A DNA stretch of 64,000 nt from Acheta domesticus (GCA_031308135.1 JAHLJT010009436.1:164847681-164911680), one strand, 5' to 3'; positions 35,795 to 47,670 are shown, numbered from the stretch's first letter. A program made the numbers and translations. Notes: generated by a model from the sequence alone, not told the origin.

Positions 35795-37156
35795 TCTATA
35801 CTTCTATACTAATATATAAAGACAGAACTGCACTGACTTACAGCGCGATAATCTCTGAATCTACTGAACCAATACTGATGAAACTTTTGTACTAGCTTCC
35901 TTTAAAGTTCTGGAGTAACATAGGCTATGATTTACAATCATAAACCTTACTATATTCACAAAATAATTACTTTTCCGGACATTTTTCGCCTGGCTCTACA
36001 TCACAGATTCAATAGTGGATCAATGTCAATTGTTTAGCTGCGTGCCACCAGAGGATGAGGTCTGAGATCTGTTTGTTTATTTTTCACAGTCATTTGTCTA
36101 ACCCGAAATAATTCTGCATTTTTTCCGCTTTATTTATAAAAGTAACTTGAATATTGATTTTAATTGCGTGTAGGTGTGAGTGCATTAAGTGTACAAGAGA
36201 CTAAATGTTTGGAAGATATAATTTTCTAATGGATGTGGTTAACATTGCCGTAAGAAGGTATGAGTGCACACATGTTTAGTTGTAGTAAATTAAGCATAAG
36301 TATTTGCAGGTTGGGCAAGTGACAGTGTGATTTACATGTTATTCTCAAACTGACGGAGGGATGTATGTTTTAGATAGTAGCGAGTACTTTTGGGTGTTGA
36401 AGGAATTATTAAATTGATGATAGGCAATAATAGAATTTTTAGTAAAACCGCATTACAATTAAAGTAAAACAATATTGGTAAATGGGTATTTGGAGGAATT
36501 TAATGTGTGACAATGCTGGTTTTAAAGGTTGTTATTTTAAATAGAAAAAGTGTTGTCATGCCGAGAGCCACTGTGAACTCGGATTTTTGGAGATATTATA
36601 ATCGCTTAAGTGCTCAGTGGCTCCTTTCGTTCAGCCACAACTTATCAAGGATCCTAAAAAGGTACTAGAATTCAATTAAAATTCCTTTAATTATTTCTAG
36701 ACGTTGATTGATGCGGAAAGATCAATTTCAAACTTTCCTTTCTAAATACGCAAGAAGAAAAAATATGAAAATGGTTAAGTTTTATAATATGGCAATTGAT
36801 TGAAAGTATGAATATAATACATAAAATTCCACAAACAGAATATACGTCAGTACATGCATTTTAATTTTTAGTTTAGATTTGTTTATTATTTTCAGTTATA
36901 AAGAGAAAGCAGTTTGGGGGTGGGAACCCTATTAGGACTAAAATTTAAATATTTTTTAGTGAGAAGTATTTTAGTGTTTACGGAAGACCAGGTATTTCCA
37001 TATTGGAGCAAGGCAGAAAGAGGCGGGATAGGACGGAGGGAATATACAATACAATAGAAGAAGGCTCTGCCATAGGGCGAGAATAGATGGAATTCCTCTT
37101 TCTGTTTAATACAAAATTATGATAAATACCCCGGCAACGCTGGGTTCTTCAGCTAG
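35795..37156 (+). mobile_element. Non-autonomous Helitron 1
   Basis: The 5' end is ATC TATACTTCTATACTAATATATAAAG-like; the TC begins at 35795 after an A. This TC-plus-AT-rich start, followed by GCGCGATAATCTCTGAATC, is typical of insect Helitrons. The 3' end has the expected short GC hairpin (CCCGGC-AAC-GCTGGG, about 37130-37144), then 8 bp and CTAG at 37153-37156. No Rep/helicase frame is present, so it would depend on an autonomous partner. Odd point: the base after CTAG is A, not the usual T. About 1.36 kb. Confidence 0.68.
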
Positions 37157-37180
37157 AAAAATTATTATACAGAAAATTAA

Positions 37181-37941
37181 TCTAATATATAAAAATCCAT
37201 GTTTGTTGGTTCGTGCTTAATGCGCTGCAGTAGCAGGCATCCAATTGCGATAAAATGTGTCAACATATTGCTTGCACTTGCGGAAAGAGCATAGGCATAT
37301 TACTATTATTGTAACTCCACTAGATGGCGCTAGAGCACATGATGGCATTTCAGTTAAATGCAATTCCCAATGCACGTGCGCTTTATTGTTGCTGGGCGTT
37401 GCCATGTGCCGTGGGGTGAGGTTGAGAAGCACACAAGGAGCAGGGAGCAAGTTGATGACAGGAAAGTGAAAAAGAGACAGAAAAAATAGAGAGAGGAAAA
37501 AAGAGAGAGGGAAATATTGAAAGAGAAGGAAATAGAGAAATATAGGGAAAATAATGAAAGAGAATGAAATAGAGAAAGAAAGGGAAAATAGCGAATGAGA
37601 AGGAAAATAGAGAGAGGGAAAATAGAGAGGGGGAAGTAGAGGGGGAAATAGAGGCGGAAATGGAGAGAGAGGAAAATAGAAAGAGGGGGAAATGAGAGAA
37701 CGGGAAAAGGGTCAGAGAGTGGGGGAAGAGAGACACACAGAGGGAGAAAAGAGACACATTGGGGGGAAAGAAACACTGATGGAAAAGAGAGTGGGGGAAA
37801 TGAGAGAGGAGGAAAAAGAGGGAGACGAAGAGGGGAAAAGGGAGGTGAAAAGAGAGGGGAATAGAGGAGAAAAGAGAGGGGGGAAAGGAATATTTACTCA
37901 GTTATTTCTTCCGCGGCAGCAACGCGCCGGGTACTAGCTAG
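37181..37941 (+). mobile_element. Non-autonomous Helitron 2
   Basis: Starts TCTAATATATAAAAATCC at 37181 after an A. It ends with a hairpin-like GC block (CCGCGGC...GCCGGG), GTACTAG and CTAG at 37938-37941 followed by T. Start and end fit Helitron A|T insertion without target duplication. It begins 24 bp after Helitron 1 in the same orientation. More than half of it is a GA-rich homopurine tract (separate entry). No transposition protein is encoded. Confidence 0.7.
37460..37895 (+). repeat. Homopurine GA-rich tandem tract inside Helitron 2
   Basis: About 430 bp is almost entirely A and G on +, built from diverged units such as GAGAGGGAAAATAGA and GAAATAGAGAAAG. The open frames on either strand (poly-Ser/Phe/Leu on minus, poly-Glu/Arg/Lys on plus) follow from this composition and are not genes. 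Long mirror-like purine tracts can form triplex or H-DNA; that is inference here. Confidence 0.85.
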
Positions 37942-37992
37942 TATATTAATATATATATATAATTATATATATAATTATATTATTAATATATA

Positions 37993-38029
<37 letters not shown>
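37942..38029. repeat. AT dinucleotide-rich microsatellite
   Basis: Alternating TA with a few ATTA interruptions immediately follows the Helitron 2 terminus and ends in about 30 bp of pure TA. Helitrons prefer AT-rich targets, so this is probably the old insertion site, possibly expanded later. Confidence 0.9.
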
Positions 38030-38030
<1 letters not shown>

Positions 38031-38334
38031 TGCCGTACCATTTACCACAGGAGCATTTGGTCCCTGTTAGTATCTGCTAACTATCAAACCCATATCTATC
38101 AACATGAGCCTGGCGCTGCTACTCGCAAACTTGCGGCCTCCCACGCACATTGGAGTCTCGCGAAGATCTCGCGACAAAGATTTGAGGCAAAATGCTGAAC
38201 CTTTCCCGCCTTTGTACCTTGGCTGTGACCGCGTCGCCACCTCCCCGGGTGTGACTCCTGGTCTTATGACGCATCTGGAGCAAGTCTGACCCGGACCCTC
38301 ACGTCCTGACCCTCCGAGACCCGCTCCTCCGCAG

Positions 38335-39060
38335 GTGGCGTGGGCGGAGGTGACGGGACGAATGTGGCGGGAGCGCAGGTGGCGGGGCGGATGTGGCGGG
38401 GACGGAGGTGATGGGGGTGGACCTGGCGGGGGCCAAGTGTGGGCGTGACGGAGCGGGGGCGGAGACGGAGGTGTCGAGGGCGGAGCTGACGAGGGCGTAG
38501 GTGTCGAGGGCGTAGGTGTCGAGGGCGGAAGTGTCGAGGACGGAGGTGTCGAGGGCGCAGGTGTCGAGGGCGAAGGTGTCGAGGGCGGAGGAGTCGAGGG
38601 CGCAGGTGTCGGGGGCGCAGGTGTCGAGGGCTCAGGTGTCGAAGGCGAAGGTGTAGAGGGCGGAAGTGTCGAGGGCGCAGGTGTCGAGGACGGAGGTGTC
38701 GAGGACGGAGGTGTCGAGGACGGAGGTCTCGAGGGGGCGGAGGTGTCGAGGGCGAAGGAGTCGAGGGCGGAGGTGTCGAGGGCGGAGGTGTCGAGGGCGG
38801 AGGTGTCGAGGGCGCAGGTGTTGAGGGCGGAGGTGTCGAGGGCGGAGGTGTCGTGGGCGGAGGTGCCGGGGGCGGCGGTGCTGGGGGCGGCGGCGGAGGT
38901 GAAGTGTGGGCGTGGCAGGGGCGGGGGCGGCGGGGACGGAGTACTGGGAGCGGAGATTGACGGCTCCGGGTGCAGCTTCGTGTGCGGAAGCAGCGTGCGA
39001 CGTTGTGATGGGGCGGAGGCGGAGCGGGAGGGGGAGGCTGGGGGCGCGACGCCGGAAGTA
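38335..39060 (+). repeat. 15-bp minisatellite (GGTGTCGAGGGCGGA)n
   Basis: A regular core at about 38469-38880 has some 27 copies of a 15-bp unit with point variants (GGCGGA, GGCGCA, GACGGA). Flanks are looser G-rich sequence. Because 15 is a multiple of three and the unit has no stop in most phases, several frames stay open: the 369-codon minus frame at 38264-39373 has Pro-Ser-Thr and Arg-Pro-Arg-His repeats. No signal peptide or domain supports a protein. Confidence 0.9.
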
Positions 39061-39199
39061 CGCGGCGGGCAGGAGGACGGGTGCGCAGACGCTCCGACAC
39101 GGAGATAAGGGTCTCGCGTTTCGAGATTCGCTTAGTACTCTTAGTGTTAGTGCCAACAGACGGTGCCCTGATGCAGCCGAGATAGCCTCGTGTTGGAAA

Positions 39200-40440
39200 T
39201 GAATTTATATCTTTGGCGCAGAAGTCGATTTTAGATGGAGATGGTATCGTGTTGCTGTGATGAAGTGTTAGAACTGCTGGTGGCAGACAGGAAATATCTT
39301 GCACATATACTCCGGAAATTGCTATTCGAATATCAATGTCAGTACAAAAACAATTAACGTCATGGCCAGTCATAAGATTTCGAAATCTGAAAGAAGGGGA
39401 GTATTAGTAACCCTTCAACGAAGAAAAATGGTATTTTGTGTTAAAACAATGATAATTTACTGTGTTCATTTAAAATACAAATTTTGATGGGTGAGTAATG
39501 TGAATGTGAACTTATAAATGTCACTTATACTTTATAAATGTTCATTACGTGTGAATAATGATCATGGCACGAAACATGCGTGCAGTACATACGTTTGTCA
39601 TTTTCTCCCAGTCACCATTAAATTGATGACCCAAAGTTTTCCTTTCACATCGGTAATGTCTGAATTATACTTTTCGCTCCTTAAAATGAGGTACGACTGG
39701 TGAATTTGAGGACACTCAAATGGGGATGTAGAGAAAAATCACGAATATCTGTCAATTCTAAAAGGATATATTTGAGAGAATTAAGTAAATTATTGGCGTG
39801 TGCGTTAATAGATGAACGACAATTGGGAAATGAAAAACTAAAGGTTAGGAGGGAAGTGGAGTGACGTAAGAGGAGAAGTACAGTGAATGTACGCTGTACA
39901 TAAAACCAGGGTAAAACACAGGAAGCTAATCAAAATGTGCTTCATAAAACAGATACATTACCCGAGAAAACTCAAAAACCTCTCCTAGCACAAGAGAAGA
40001 AATATGCGTAATCTTCGAAAATTTCCTTCTTTTTAAGATAGAGAAAAATATCTACATTATGTATTTTCGCCAAGCCATTGCATTTTATCGATAATAAAGT
40101 TTTTCGATTAATTGTTACATCTTTGTACTACAATGTGAATGCTTTTTTTATCTAACTAAATTGATTTGTGAAAGATAGGTTCTACTCTGTATAGAGGCGG
40201 ATTCAACCAATCGCTTGGGGGAGGTGCACCATAGTTTTTGTTAGATAATAAATATATTTGTTATTATATTGTACATTGTTTTTGTAGCGTATTCAGTATT
40301 ATTGTTTAAATAATTACACAATGTTAACATAAATAATTATTTAAATCAATTTTGCCAAATAAAGAAAGGTAACAAACCAAACTGTAGGCATTTTTGGAAG
40401 GACATGCTCCCCCCCGGATTCGCTACTGATAGTGTACCTC
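39200..40440. other. AT-rich intron; possible small element at 40.19-40.43 kb
   Basis: GAGGCGGATTCAACC near 40195 and the reverse complement of CCCCCCCGGATTCGCTAC near 40425 share a GCGGATTC/GCGAATCC-type end, weak support for a degraded TIR element. Nothing else seen. Confidence 0.35.
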
Positions 40441-40789
40441 TTCGTTGTGTATACAATTTTATTTAGAGACGTTAATTATGGTCATTAGATTCAAAACCCG
40501 CGTTTTGCCACCGCCTTCCAGAGCACTCGTAGCAACTCTCCAGGAGGCGACGCTAAGATCGTGGCGCAGAAACGGAGCGGCAGCGAGTGGCAGTGAGAGT
40601 GGTAGGAGGGAGCAGAGGAGCGGGGCCCACGCCGCGGGCGACGTCATCAATCTCCTCTGGCGGCGGGGGCGGGGGCGGGGGCCGCTGCAGAAGCCGCCTC
40701 CGCAGTCGCTTCCGCAGGACGCACACCTCGCAGAACCCCTCACGGCGGCCGCCAAGCCGCCCATGCTCCTTGCCCATGCCGGCGACCTG

Positions 40790-41030
40790 TCGCACCCGGC
40801 ACGCCGCCAACGCCTCGGTCCCGCCCTTCCCCGCCTCCGCCCCGCCCTGCCGCGCCTCCGCCCCGCGTCCGCCACGCCTCCGCCCCGCCTCCTCCCCGCC
40901 TTCGCTCCTCCTCCTCCTCGCCTCCACCCTACCATCCCTGCCTCCTCCCCACCTCACCTCTGCACGCCTCCCCTGGCCTCCCACTTCCCCGCTTCCCCCG
41001 CCCCTGCCGCGCCACCGTTCCGCCTCCCTC
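40790..41030 (+). repeat. C-rich minisatellite (CCGCCCCGCCTC)
   Basis: Short diverged units such as CGCCTCCGCCCCGC. Flanks are CpG-rich on the left (40500-40790) and pyrimidine-rich on the right to about 41200. Pro/Ala/Ser-rich + frames are compositional. Confidence 0.8.
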
Positions 41031-41310
41031 CCTACTACCTTCACCCTAACATCTCCTGTCTCCTCTCCGCCGCTGCCCTGTCTCCCTCTCCACTCTTCCT
41101 TGACATCTCACAACCTCTTCACTCCCATCTTCCGTGTTCTTCACGTATCTCTTCTCTGCTACCGCGTTCAGCTTTGTTTGCTTCCTCCCTGCCTCATCAT
41201 CCCAGATACTGTGGCGTCGTGGCAACGTTTCCAAGCAAGCGGCATACCTGAGCCGGAAGTTGTAGTGAAAGGGCGCACCTGAGCTAAAAATAAAGAGGCG
41301 ACCAACAGGA

Positions 41311-41855
41311 TGTGACTGTACCAGGAAACATCCCACGCAAACAAAGTGTTGAGAAAGGTTAGTGGCGAGTCTGGGACGATTGTGCAAGACCCCTGGAATT
41401 GGCTAGCCATCGAGCCTGGGGACGCCGACAGCATGACGCCGAGTGGGGGAGACGGGGGTGTATATAAGGCGAGCGCTGTCTGCGCTCGTGGAGATTCAGA
41501 TAGATTCATAGAGCTAGTTGGTACCCGGAGGCTGGGTTGGATCTCCAGTGCACTCCAGCACGTGGTTTCCAGGGCGGGAGACTGGTTTTTGGCGCCGGGC
41601 CGTGAAGGTACTTAGATACCGGGGACTTAACGTCCGATTGCATCGCATCATACGTTGTACCTGCTTTCGAGCAGTGGCACTGGGCTGTAGGGCCTAGGGA
41701 CGGTCGCGGGATTTTCGCGGCTAAGGGGAAGAAAAAGGTTGCCGGGGTTTAAATAGTATTGGTAAAAATGTCTTTAATTGTTAAGTTCTTGTAAATAAAT
41801 GTAAATATTGTTATCTTCAATGCAGTGTCTGTGTCATTCACTCCAGCACGATACA
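41311..41855 (+). mobile_element. Solo-LTR-like sequence
   Basis: It shows the order expected for an LTR. The start is TGTGACTGTACCAGG. A TATA box (GTGTATATAAGGCG) lies at 41458-41471. A polyadenylation signal AATAAA lies near 41793, followed by a T/GT-rich stretch, and the end is CACGATACA at 41855. No gag-pol lies beside it, hence solo. Both boundaries are uncertain because I found no clean target duplication. The 3' end resembles that of the element at 62.9-63.05 kb (GTGTCATTC/GTGTTCTTC, then TCC...CACGAT/TTACGAT), so the two may be related. Confidence 0.45.
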
Positions 41856-41859
41856 ATAC

Positions 41860-44800
41860 CATGACCCTCTCCGCCGCCACGCCTCACACGCTCTCATTAC
41901 GCGGCCCAAGGCAACGCGCCACATTTATGAGTGCTTCCTGCAGCGACTCTCCACTAGCACACGTCGTCTTGTCCCAAAGCTTCACATGCAAGGCAAGTAG
42001 CTCAGTACACGAAAATGGATGCATTTGGTCACGTATGTATTATGTATGTACGTACGTATGTATGTCAGGTTGCGACCTCAAAATATTATCCAAATTAGTT
42101 TATACCTCCGAAGTGGTGATTAGATATACTCATGCAGGGCATTAAAGCCGGGTGTCGTTAGTGTTGCTTGACTCCGTTTGGCGTGAAGAGGCAAGGGGGG
42201 AGCAAGGAGGACGTTAGAACGTAGGCAGGAGGAATTCTTTTATAGATGTTTGTAATAAATACTCCGAGAACTCTGGGTAATCGTCTAGTTATAGTTTTCG
42301 TACTGCTGAAACGGAACAAATGTCTTTATTTTGCTGATATTCGCCGTTTCTTTGTTTTACGTATTTGATATCTTTGGACGTATGTGACCCTGACCATAGC
42401 GTATGTGATTGCGTAAGATTTTTTAACGTATCCTGACGCGGCTCTTCATAGCATTACATTGTTGAAAGCATTTCAGAAAATAAGTAAACATTTAAAAATA
42501 TGTTTTTAATTGATTTTGGAGAACAGGCCTGTGCAGAATCGAAAGGTGTAACCACTTACTTTCTGGTCTGTGTGTTTCACTTTGGTTATTTTTCTTTTCA
42601 TTGCAATCTATTTATTAGCATTATTCGTTTTCTTTGGAAGATCTTTTACCGACCTCTAGATCAAAATACACGTATTGTTTTAGTATTCCGCAGATAATTT
42701 GTAGAAAATAGTTACTGTCGATTTATCGCATTGAATATCAGTAGTAAACTATAAATAAAGTACTAAACAATAAAAAATCATGACAATGTTAAGTAACAAA
42801 AGTAACTTAACAGAGTTAAGCAACATAACAATTATGTCCCTCCCTCTTCTCCCGGACCTTGGTATGTGTATCGTTCCCAGATGGCCAGGCTGGCCGCACG
42901 TCTCCCTCCCCGCAACTCAAAGCGTGTCATCCCACTAGAGCAGAGCCATTCCCGCTCACGCAAGGATGCTATTTTTATCAATAATTCGTCAAAAGAAATT
43001 TTTGCTGATATTAACAATTAACGATCTATATATCCTTGTATTATTTAGTATAGCGTATTGTTGTATTTTAGAACTTGAAGGATTGCGCATATCACCCGAA
43101 ACATCACGAAAGAAAATATTCACCAAACTTTTCTTTATTTCTTACTCCAAAAGGTCTTTTAAGTGATTCATTAAAATCTAATTCTGGGGTTTCCTGGAAT
43201 GTAACTTATACAAGGAAAATACTAGTATCTCGTATAAATAACATAAATAAAAACGGTATTATTGGTATAGTTTCTCTTTATAACAGAATATATTTATTTA
43301 GTTAACAATATACCAAATAATATGCTATAAATATGCTTTATTTATAATTTTATAATTACAGCTTGTAATTTCTGTGATATAGTATTTAATATAACCTTTG
43401 GGAGAAATATTACATTATTACTTTGTGTATCCTTCACAAAAATTGCTGTTTAAAATATTAAAATAGTTTGGTGCAAACAACTCATAAAAAGCTGAATATT
43501 TAAAATCGCACTCTGCTTTTATTTTTCTTGGTTCTGAATGCCTCAGCTGTCCTGCTATTGAAGAAAAGTATTTCTTACAAACTGCTATTTTCTTTGGAAA
43601 CATTTAGTGAGCAGTGCTGCAATAAATAACATTTGTCGAAAGTGTTTTCCTAGAACGTAGTGTGTGAAGGTGTTCAGCGCTCCAATGAGTTTTCTCGTTT
43701 TCGTCTCGAAAATAAAAGCAAAAGGTAATGGTAGCACTACAACATGAGAAGTCACGGGCTTTCGCCTTCGTCCGGTGCACTGTCGTGAAAGAAATTCTCG
43801 ACTATGTCTGTCGTTATGTTCCCAGAAAGTTATTCCTCGGTGGATTCGCAAGTTGATTCGTAGACTGGGTTTTCTTCTCTTCTGTTGTGTGTGATAAGAA
43901 AGTGTTGATTGAAACAGGAAGACTTAAGCGTGAGAAGTTCAATAGTGTAGTAAAAATTGAGGTAAGAATGAAATCATGCATCGAGAGGATGGTTTGATGG
44001 TTTACTAACCCGAGTTCAACAGAAGTTCGACTCGAAGAACTCTCTTCTACTGCGGATGTTAGTTGTTTGTTCTTCCTTCGGCTTAAGCGACACGTCGAGT
44101 CAGCAGTCGAATAAATTGTGTTTTAAGGCCTTTTTCCTTCCGGACTTTCAGTGGACTTCTTTTATCAGTTGCTCGCTATATACTGAACGGCTAGCGCCTT
44201 TCTTTCGGGCGCAAGGTCAAACGCAAGAGATTCTTGGCTCTGAGATTTCTCCTATCGTCGGGGATCTTAAGTTGAGAGTGCGGGGAAAGGAGGCCTTTCG
44301 CTTGCTGTAGAATAGAAAATGGTTTCTTCGAGAGGCTGAATGCCTTCCCGGCTATAAGCGCGATTGTGTATCCCGTTACTCCCCTTCCTTCTCTTTCAAG
44401 CAGACAGAGGATGTTTTATTTGGAAATGGCATCGAGGAGAAAACAAGATAAATTTACATCATTTTAAACTCTTCCAGATCTCAGGACCGGTGTGTTGAAT
44501 AACATTAAACGCTGTCTTCCCCGTGCTACTACACTATCGATAGTTTTATTTGTGAGATTTCGTTTCCTGTTTTATTTTGTTCTTAAACTTTTGTTTAAAT
44601 TAAGTCAAGCTTTTTATTGTAAATATTTTGTTGTCATAATATATTTTATGCGGTAGAACTTAAATAAACAAATCATAAATACTTTTGAATCACGTCGTAA
44701 TTTCTAAAGAACGATTATTATTTTGTAAAATGTGTGTTCAGTAATTTTATAACCATAACTAATATTCCTAGTCTGATGTTTATTCAACATTCGTCTCCCA

Positions 44801-45000
44801 TTTATCTCGAATTCCCTAGTTTCACTAGTAACATTTCATCTCTATTGCGCGTGCAACATACGGCCGCGATGAAAGCCACGGCTCATTAAATTACATCAGC
44901 CGCTCCGCACTCGCCGCTAATGACCGACTTTTCACGTGCGAACCGTCGCATCCCGGTAGCCACATTGTTTACCAAGTGGATCGCCCAGACTTCGCCCACC
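41860..45000. other. Mostly AT-rich intron; no gene recognised
   Basis: A TACGTACGTATGTATG run lies near 42049. 42835-42960 is a GC-balanced patch. Short frames at 43418-43603 (-), 43585-43851 (-) and 44056-44310 (+) show no motif. Confidence 0.5.
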
Positions 45001-45033
45001 GCGTCCTCGTGCCCAGCCTGCCAGTGTCTAGAG

Positions 45034-45062
45034 CAGGGCCGCTCAAGCAGAGCAAATAGGCA
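45034..45062 (+). repeat. Candidate 5' terminal inverted repeat of the hAT remnant
   Basis: CAGGGCCGCTCAAG about 130 bp upstream of the transposase frame looks like a hAT end (CAG start). A matching 3' end was not found; only a partial echo, TTTGCTCTTTCTCCGGCG, occurs near 46233. Weak. Confidence 0.22.
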
Positions 45063-45167
45063 GCGCGGAGCTGTGTTGTCAGCCGAGAGCGGGACACCGG
45101 AGCCCGAGCATTGCGCGCCTTGCGATAACCTCTGATATAGTGTCCCCGTAACTCCAGTCGCGCAAAC

Positions 45168-45755
45168 ATGGAAGTCGGACGAGAGCACTTCACAGACCAG
45201 AGCATCTACAGCGACAATTTTCAATGCAGTATGGGAAGAAAAAAACTTTTCGCCGACTACGGCAGCTATGCCAAATGTTTAGTTTACATAAAGGGTTTAA
45301 TCACGTGAAGAAATTTAATTTGCAACGACATTATACATTTAATCATGCTGATGAAAATGACAAATACGTTGAAGAAGAACAAAAGGAAGTTTTCAGTGTT
45401 CTAAAAGACAATGACTCATTAGAAGTAAGTTTTGGATGTATTTTGATGTTCTTATGTTGTTTTGACAGTAAAATAACACAATACAAATGAGTTTAATTTT
45501 ATTGCGTACCGATACTACAATGTAAACATTTAGGAAATGAACTTCCCAGAAAACAGTTTTCCAAAGCTGCATCGGAATGCTGCTCGATTGTTAATTACGT
45601 TTGGATCAATATATAACTGTGAGCAATTTTTTGCTTGTTTGAAAATTTGTGAATCTCGAATGAGAAGTACAATTACAGATCACAATCTGAAATGCATGTT
45701 ACGGCTCAATAGCACCATGTCATCTCTTCCAAATATAGAAAGTATATTGCGATAA
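45168..45755 (+). pseudogene. hAT-type transposase remnant: zinc-finger end joined to dimerisation end, core missing
   Basis: The first part encodes a BED-like finger region. KLFADYGSYAKCLVYIKG in one frame (about 45243-45296) passes by a 1-base frameshift near 45290 into GFNHVKKFNLQRHYTFNH, then DENDKYVEEEQKEVF and VLKDNDSLE. The second part (45534-45752) encodes FPKLHRNAARLLITFGSIYN, CEQFFACLK and RMRSTITDHNLKCMLRL, the C-terminal hAT dimerisation domain seen in GTF2IRD2/EPM2AIP1/ZBED5-like transposase relatives. The catalytic RNase-H-like core, normally several hundred residues, is absent. Between the parts lies a 109-bp gap (45425-45533) with a GTAAGT start and TTTAG end; removing it would keep the frame. 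One putative finger cysteine reads Tyr. Best call: internally deleted, decayed hAT copy; a spliced short derivative is possible. Confidence 0.7.
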
Positions 45756-45759
45756 AAAA

Positions 45760-47670
45760 CATTTAAAGATGTAATAAGAGTATTTGATTTTGCAATCAAC
45801 TTTATTTTTTAATTTTAATTTCCTTTACTTATAGTATTTTTATTACTTGTTTATTTAATAACATTTTTGTGCAACCTTTATAATAATTTTCATATTCAGC
45901 AGCATGATAAACTGTGTAATGTTACCGCTATTAAATTTCTTTATGTTATTGAGCACTTTTTTGCAACTAAACATTTGGCATTGCGGGCGCAATCTGCAAA
46001 AATATACTTTTCTTTCCATGCTGCATTGCAAATTTTTTTTTAATTTTCAAATTACACTAATATATTTCTATCTAGTAACTGTTTCAATAAATGTTACAAA
46101 AGTATTTTACTGTTTTTTCTGTCGTAATATCATTTCCCAGAGCAGTGAGACTTTTTCATTCCAAACAACGGAAAATATCCCGTAGAGATACGACGCGACC
46201 CACTGTACCACATGCTGCCGATCGATATTTGATGACATCATTTGCTCTTTCTCCGGCGAAAGAGGAGAGAGCAAACGGCGGTTCCTCCTCGGAGCAAATG
46301 ATCTCGCTACGGAGTAGAGAGTAAGTTATGTAATTCTGCGCGAAAAAATGGCGAATTTTCTGCAGAAAAACTCTTTATTACAGGAACCTAGTAATAAAAG
46401 AGTGGATAAATCCAGATGCTAAATTTAAAAAATATATCCTCTAGCACGTGGTGTATTCAGAATCCATGTTTTGTGGGTCGATGGTACCTAAATATCAAAT
46501 GTCAAAACGTCACTCAGTCTGTCTGTCTGTTTATGAACAACGCTAGTTGCTAAAATTTTCAGCTGATTTTCTACAAAATTGATATTCCTCAATCGATCTG
46601 GCTGATGTCGTGGCCCTTCGAATTTGGAATTTATATTTTAATTTTGGGGAGGATAGTTTACGTGAAGCCTCTGGGACATTTTCCAAATTTTCCAAAAGTT
46701 GTCTTCATTGTTTTTCATTAAATTTTGTTGTTGGATAGTATGAAAAACGTTTGAGGGAATGATGCAAGTCTCATGTTTGTTAAAAACTGATTTTTCGAAA
46801 ATTTCAAAAGTTAAATATTTTTCGGCTTCTTCCTACAACTAAAACATTAAAGATAGAAATTTTCCCTTAATAAAATATGTTCCTTAAAGATAGATTTTGA
46901 ATTAAGGTCGTAAACAATTTTTCGAAAATTTGAGTATTTTTCATGTAATATTGCGTGAAAATACGGACGAGAAATTACGTGCTGATTTAGCACCAATAGC
47001 ATGATGTCTACAGGAAGGAGATTCAACTCCGGTGCTGGAGACATGGTGGGGGTGTGTTCGAGAGACTTCGGCAGCTACTTGAAAAATAATAAAACAAAAC
47101 TAGATTACTTTTACTTCAGCGAAATCACGCGGTGGGTGAAGGAACTTACGAGTGCGCCGGTCAGTTACAGTAATGGCGCATGTTGCCGTATTGGCGCTCG
47201 GTACTGCTGGGACGGTCTTTGGGCGTGCCTCAATCCAAGACAATAAGAAGGAAAATAAGTAGTAACGGTGCAGTACTATAGTGCTAGCCGACTTGGAACC
47301 GAATCGGGTTCATTGTTATCTTCATCTAGAAGATTGTAAAGCAGTGCATTGCAGCTCTCTTAACAGGTCTTTACGCAGTTTGTGTTGTATTTTTGTGAGA
47401 AATTTATAATAATTGATTTATTAATTATGAATTTCATTATTGTCAAGGTCGTATCCCGTTAATATTCGTAAATAAATATTGCTTGCCGCGGAAACGCGTG
47501 GTTTTGCTGCCATTGGCTGCATTGACAGGTTCCTTCGTGGCTCTTTCATTCGCCGCATGATGTCGCTGAAGTATAGAGAGTCTAGTTATGTTTTATTTTT
47601 CATGTAGCTGCCGACGTTTTCGGTACACACCCTCACCACCGGAGTTGTCTCCTTCCTGTAGACTTCGTGA
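45760..47670. other. AT-rich intron; no gene recognised
   Basis: 46215-46300 contains a palindrome-like segment (GAGCAAAC and GAGCAAATG words against CATTTGCTC). CAGTCTGTCTGTCTG occurs near 46514. Nothing else. Confidence 0.45.

Noticed and set aside
37460..37895. Protein-coding Ser/Phe/Leu membrane-like frame on the minus strand
   Set aside because: A pure reading of a GA-rich purine tract; hydrophobic look is an artefact of TTT/TCT/CTC codons.
38264..39373. 369-codon minus-strand frame with Pro-Ser-Thr and Arg-Pro-Arg-His repeats
   Set aside because: It lies on a 15-bp minisatellite. Other phases on both strands are also open, and no signal peptide, domain or splice support is visible.
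46215..46325. 3' terminal inverted repeat of the hAT element
   Set aside because: TTTGCTCT matches the candidate 5' end only for a few bases and then diverges; no target duplication found.
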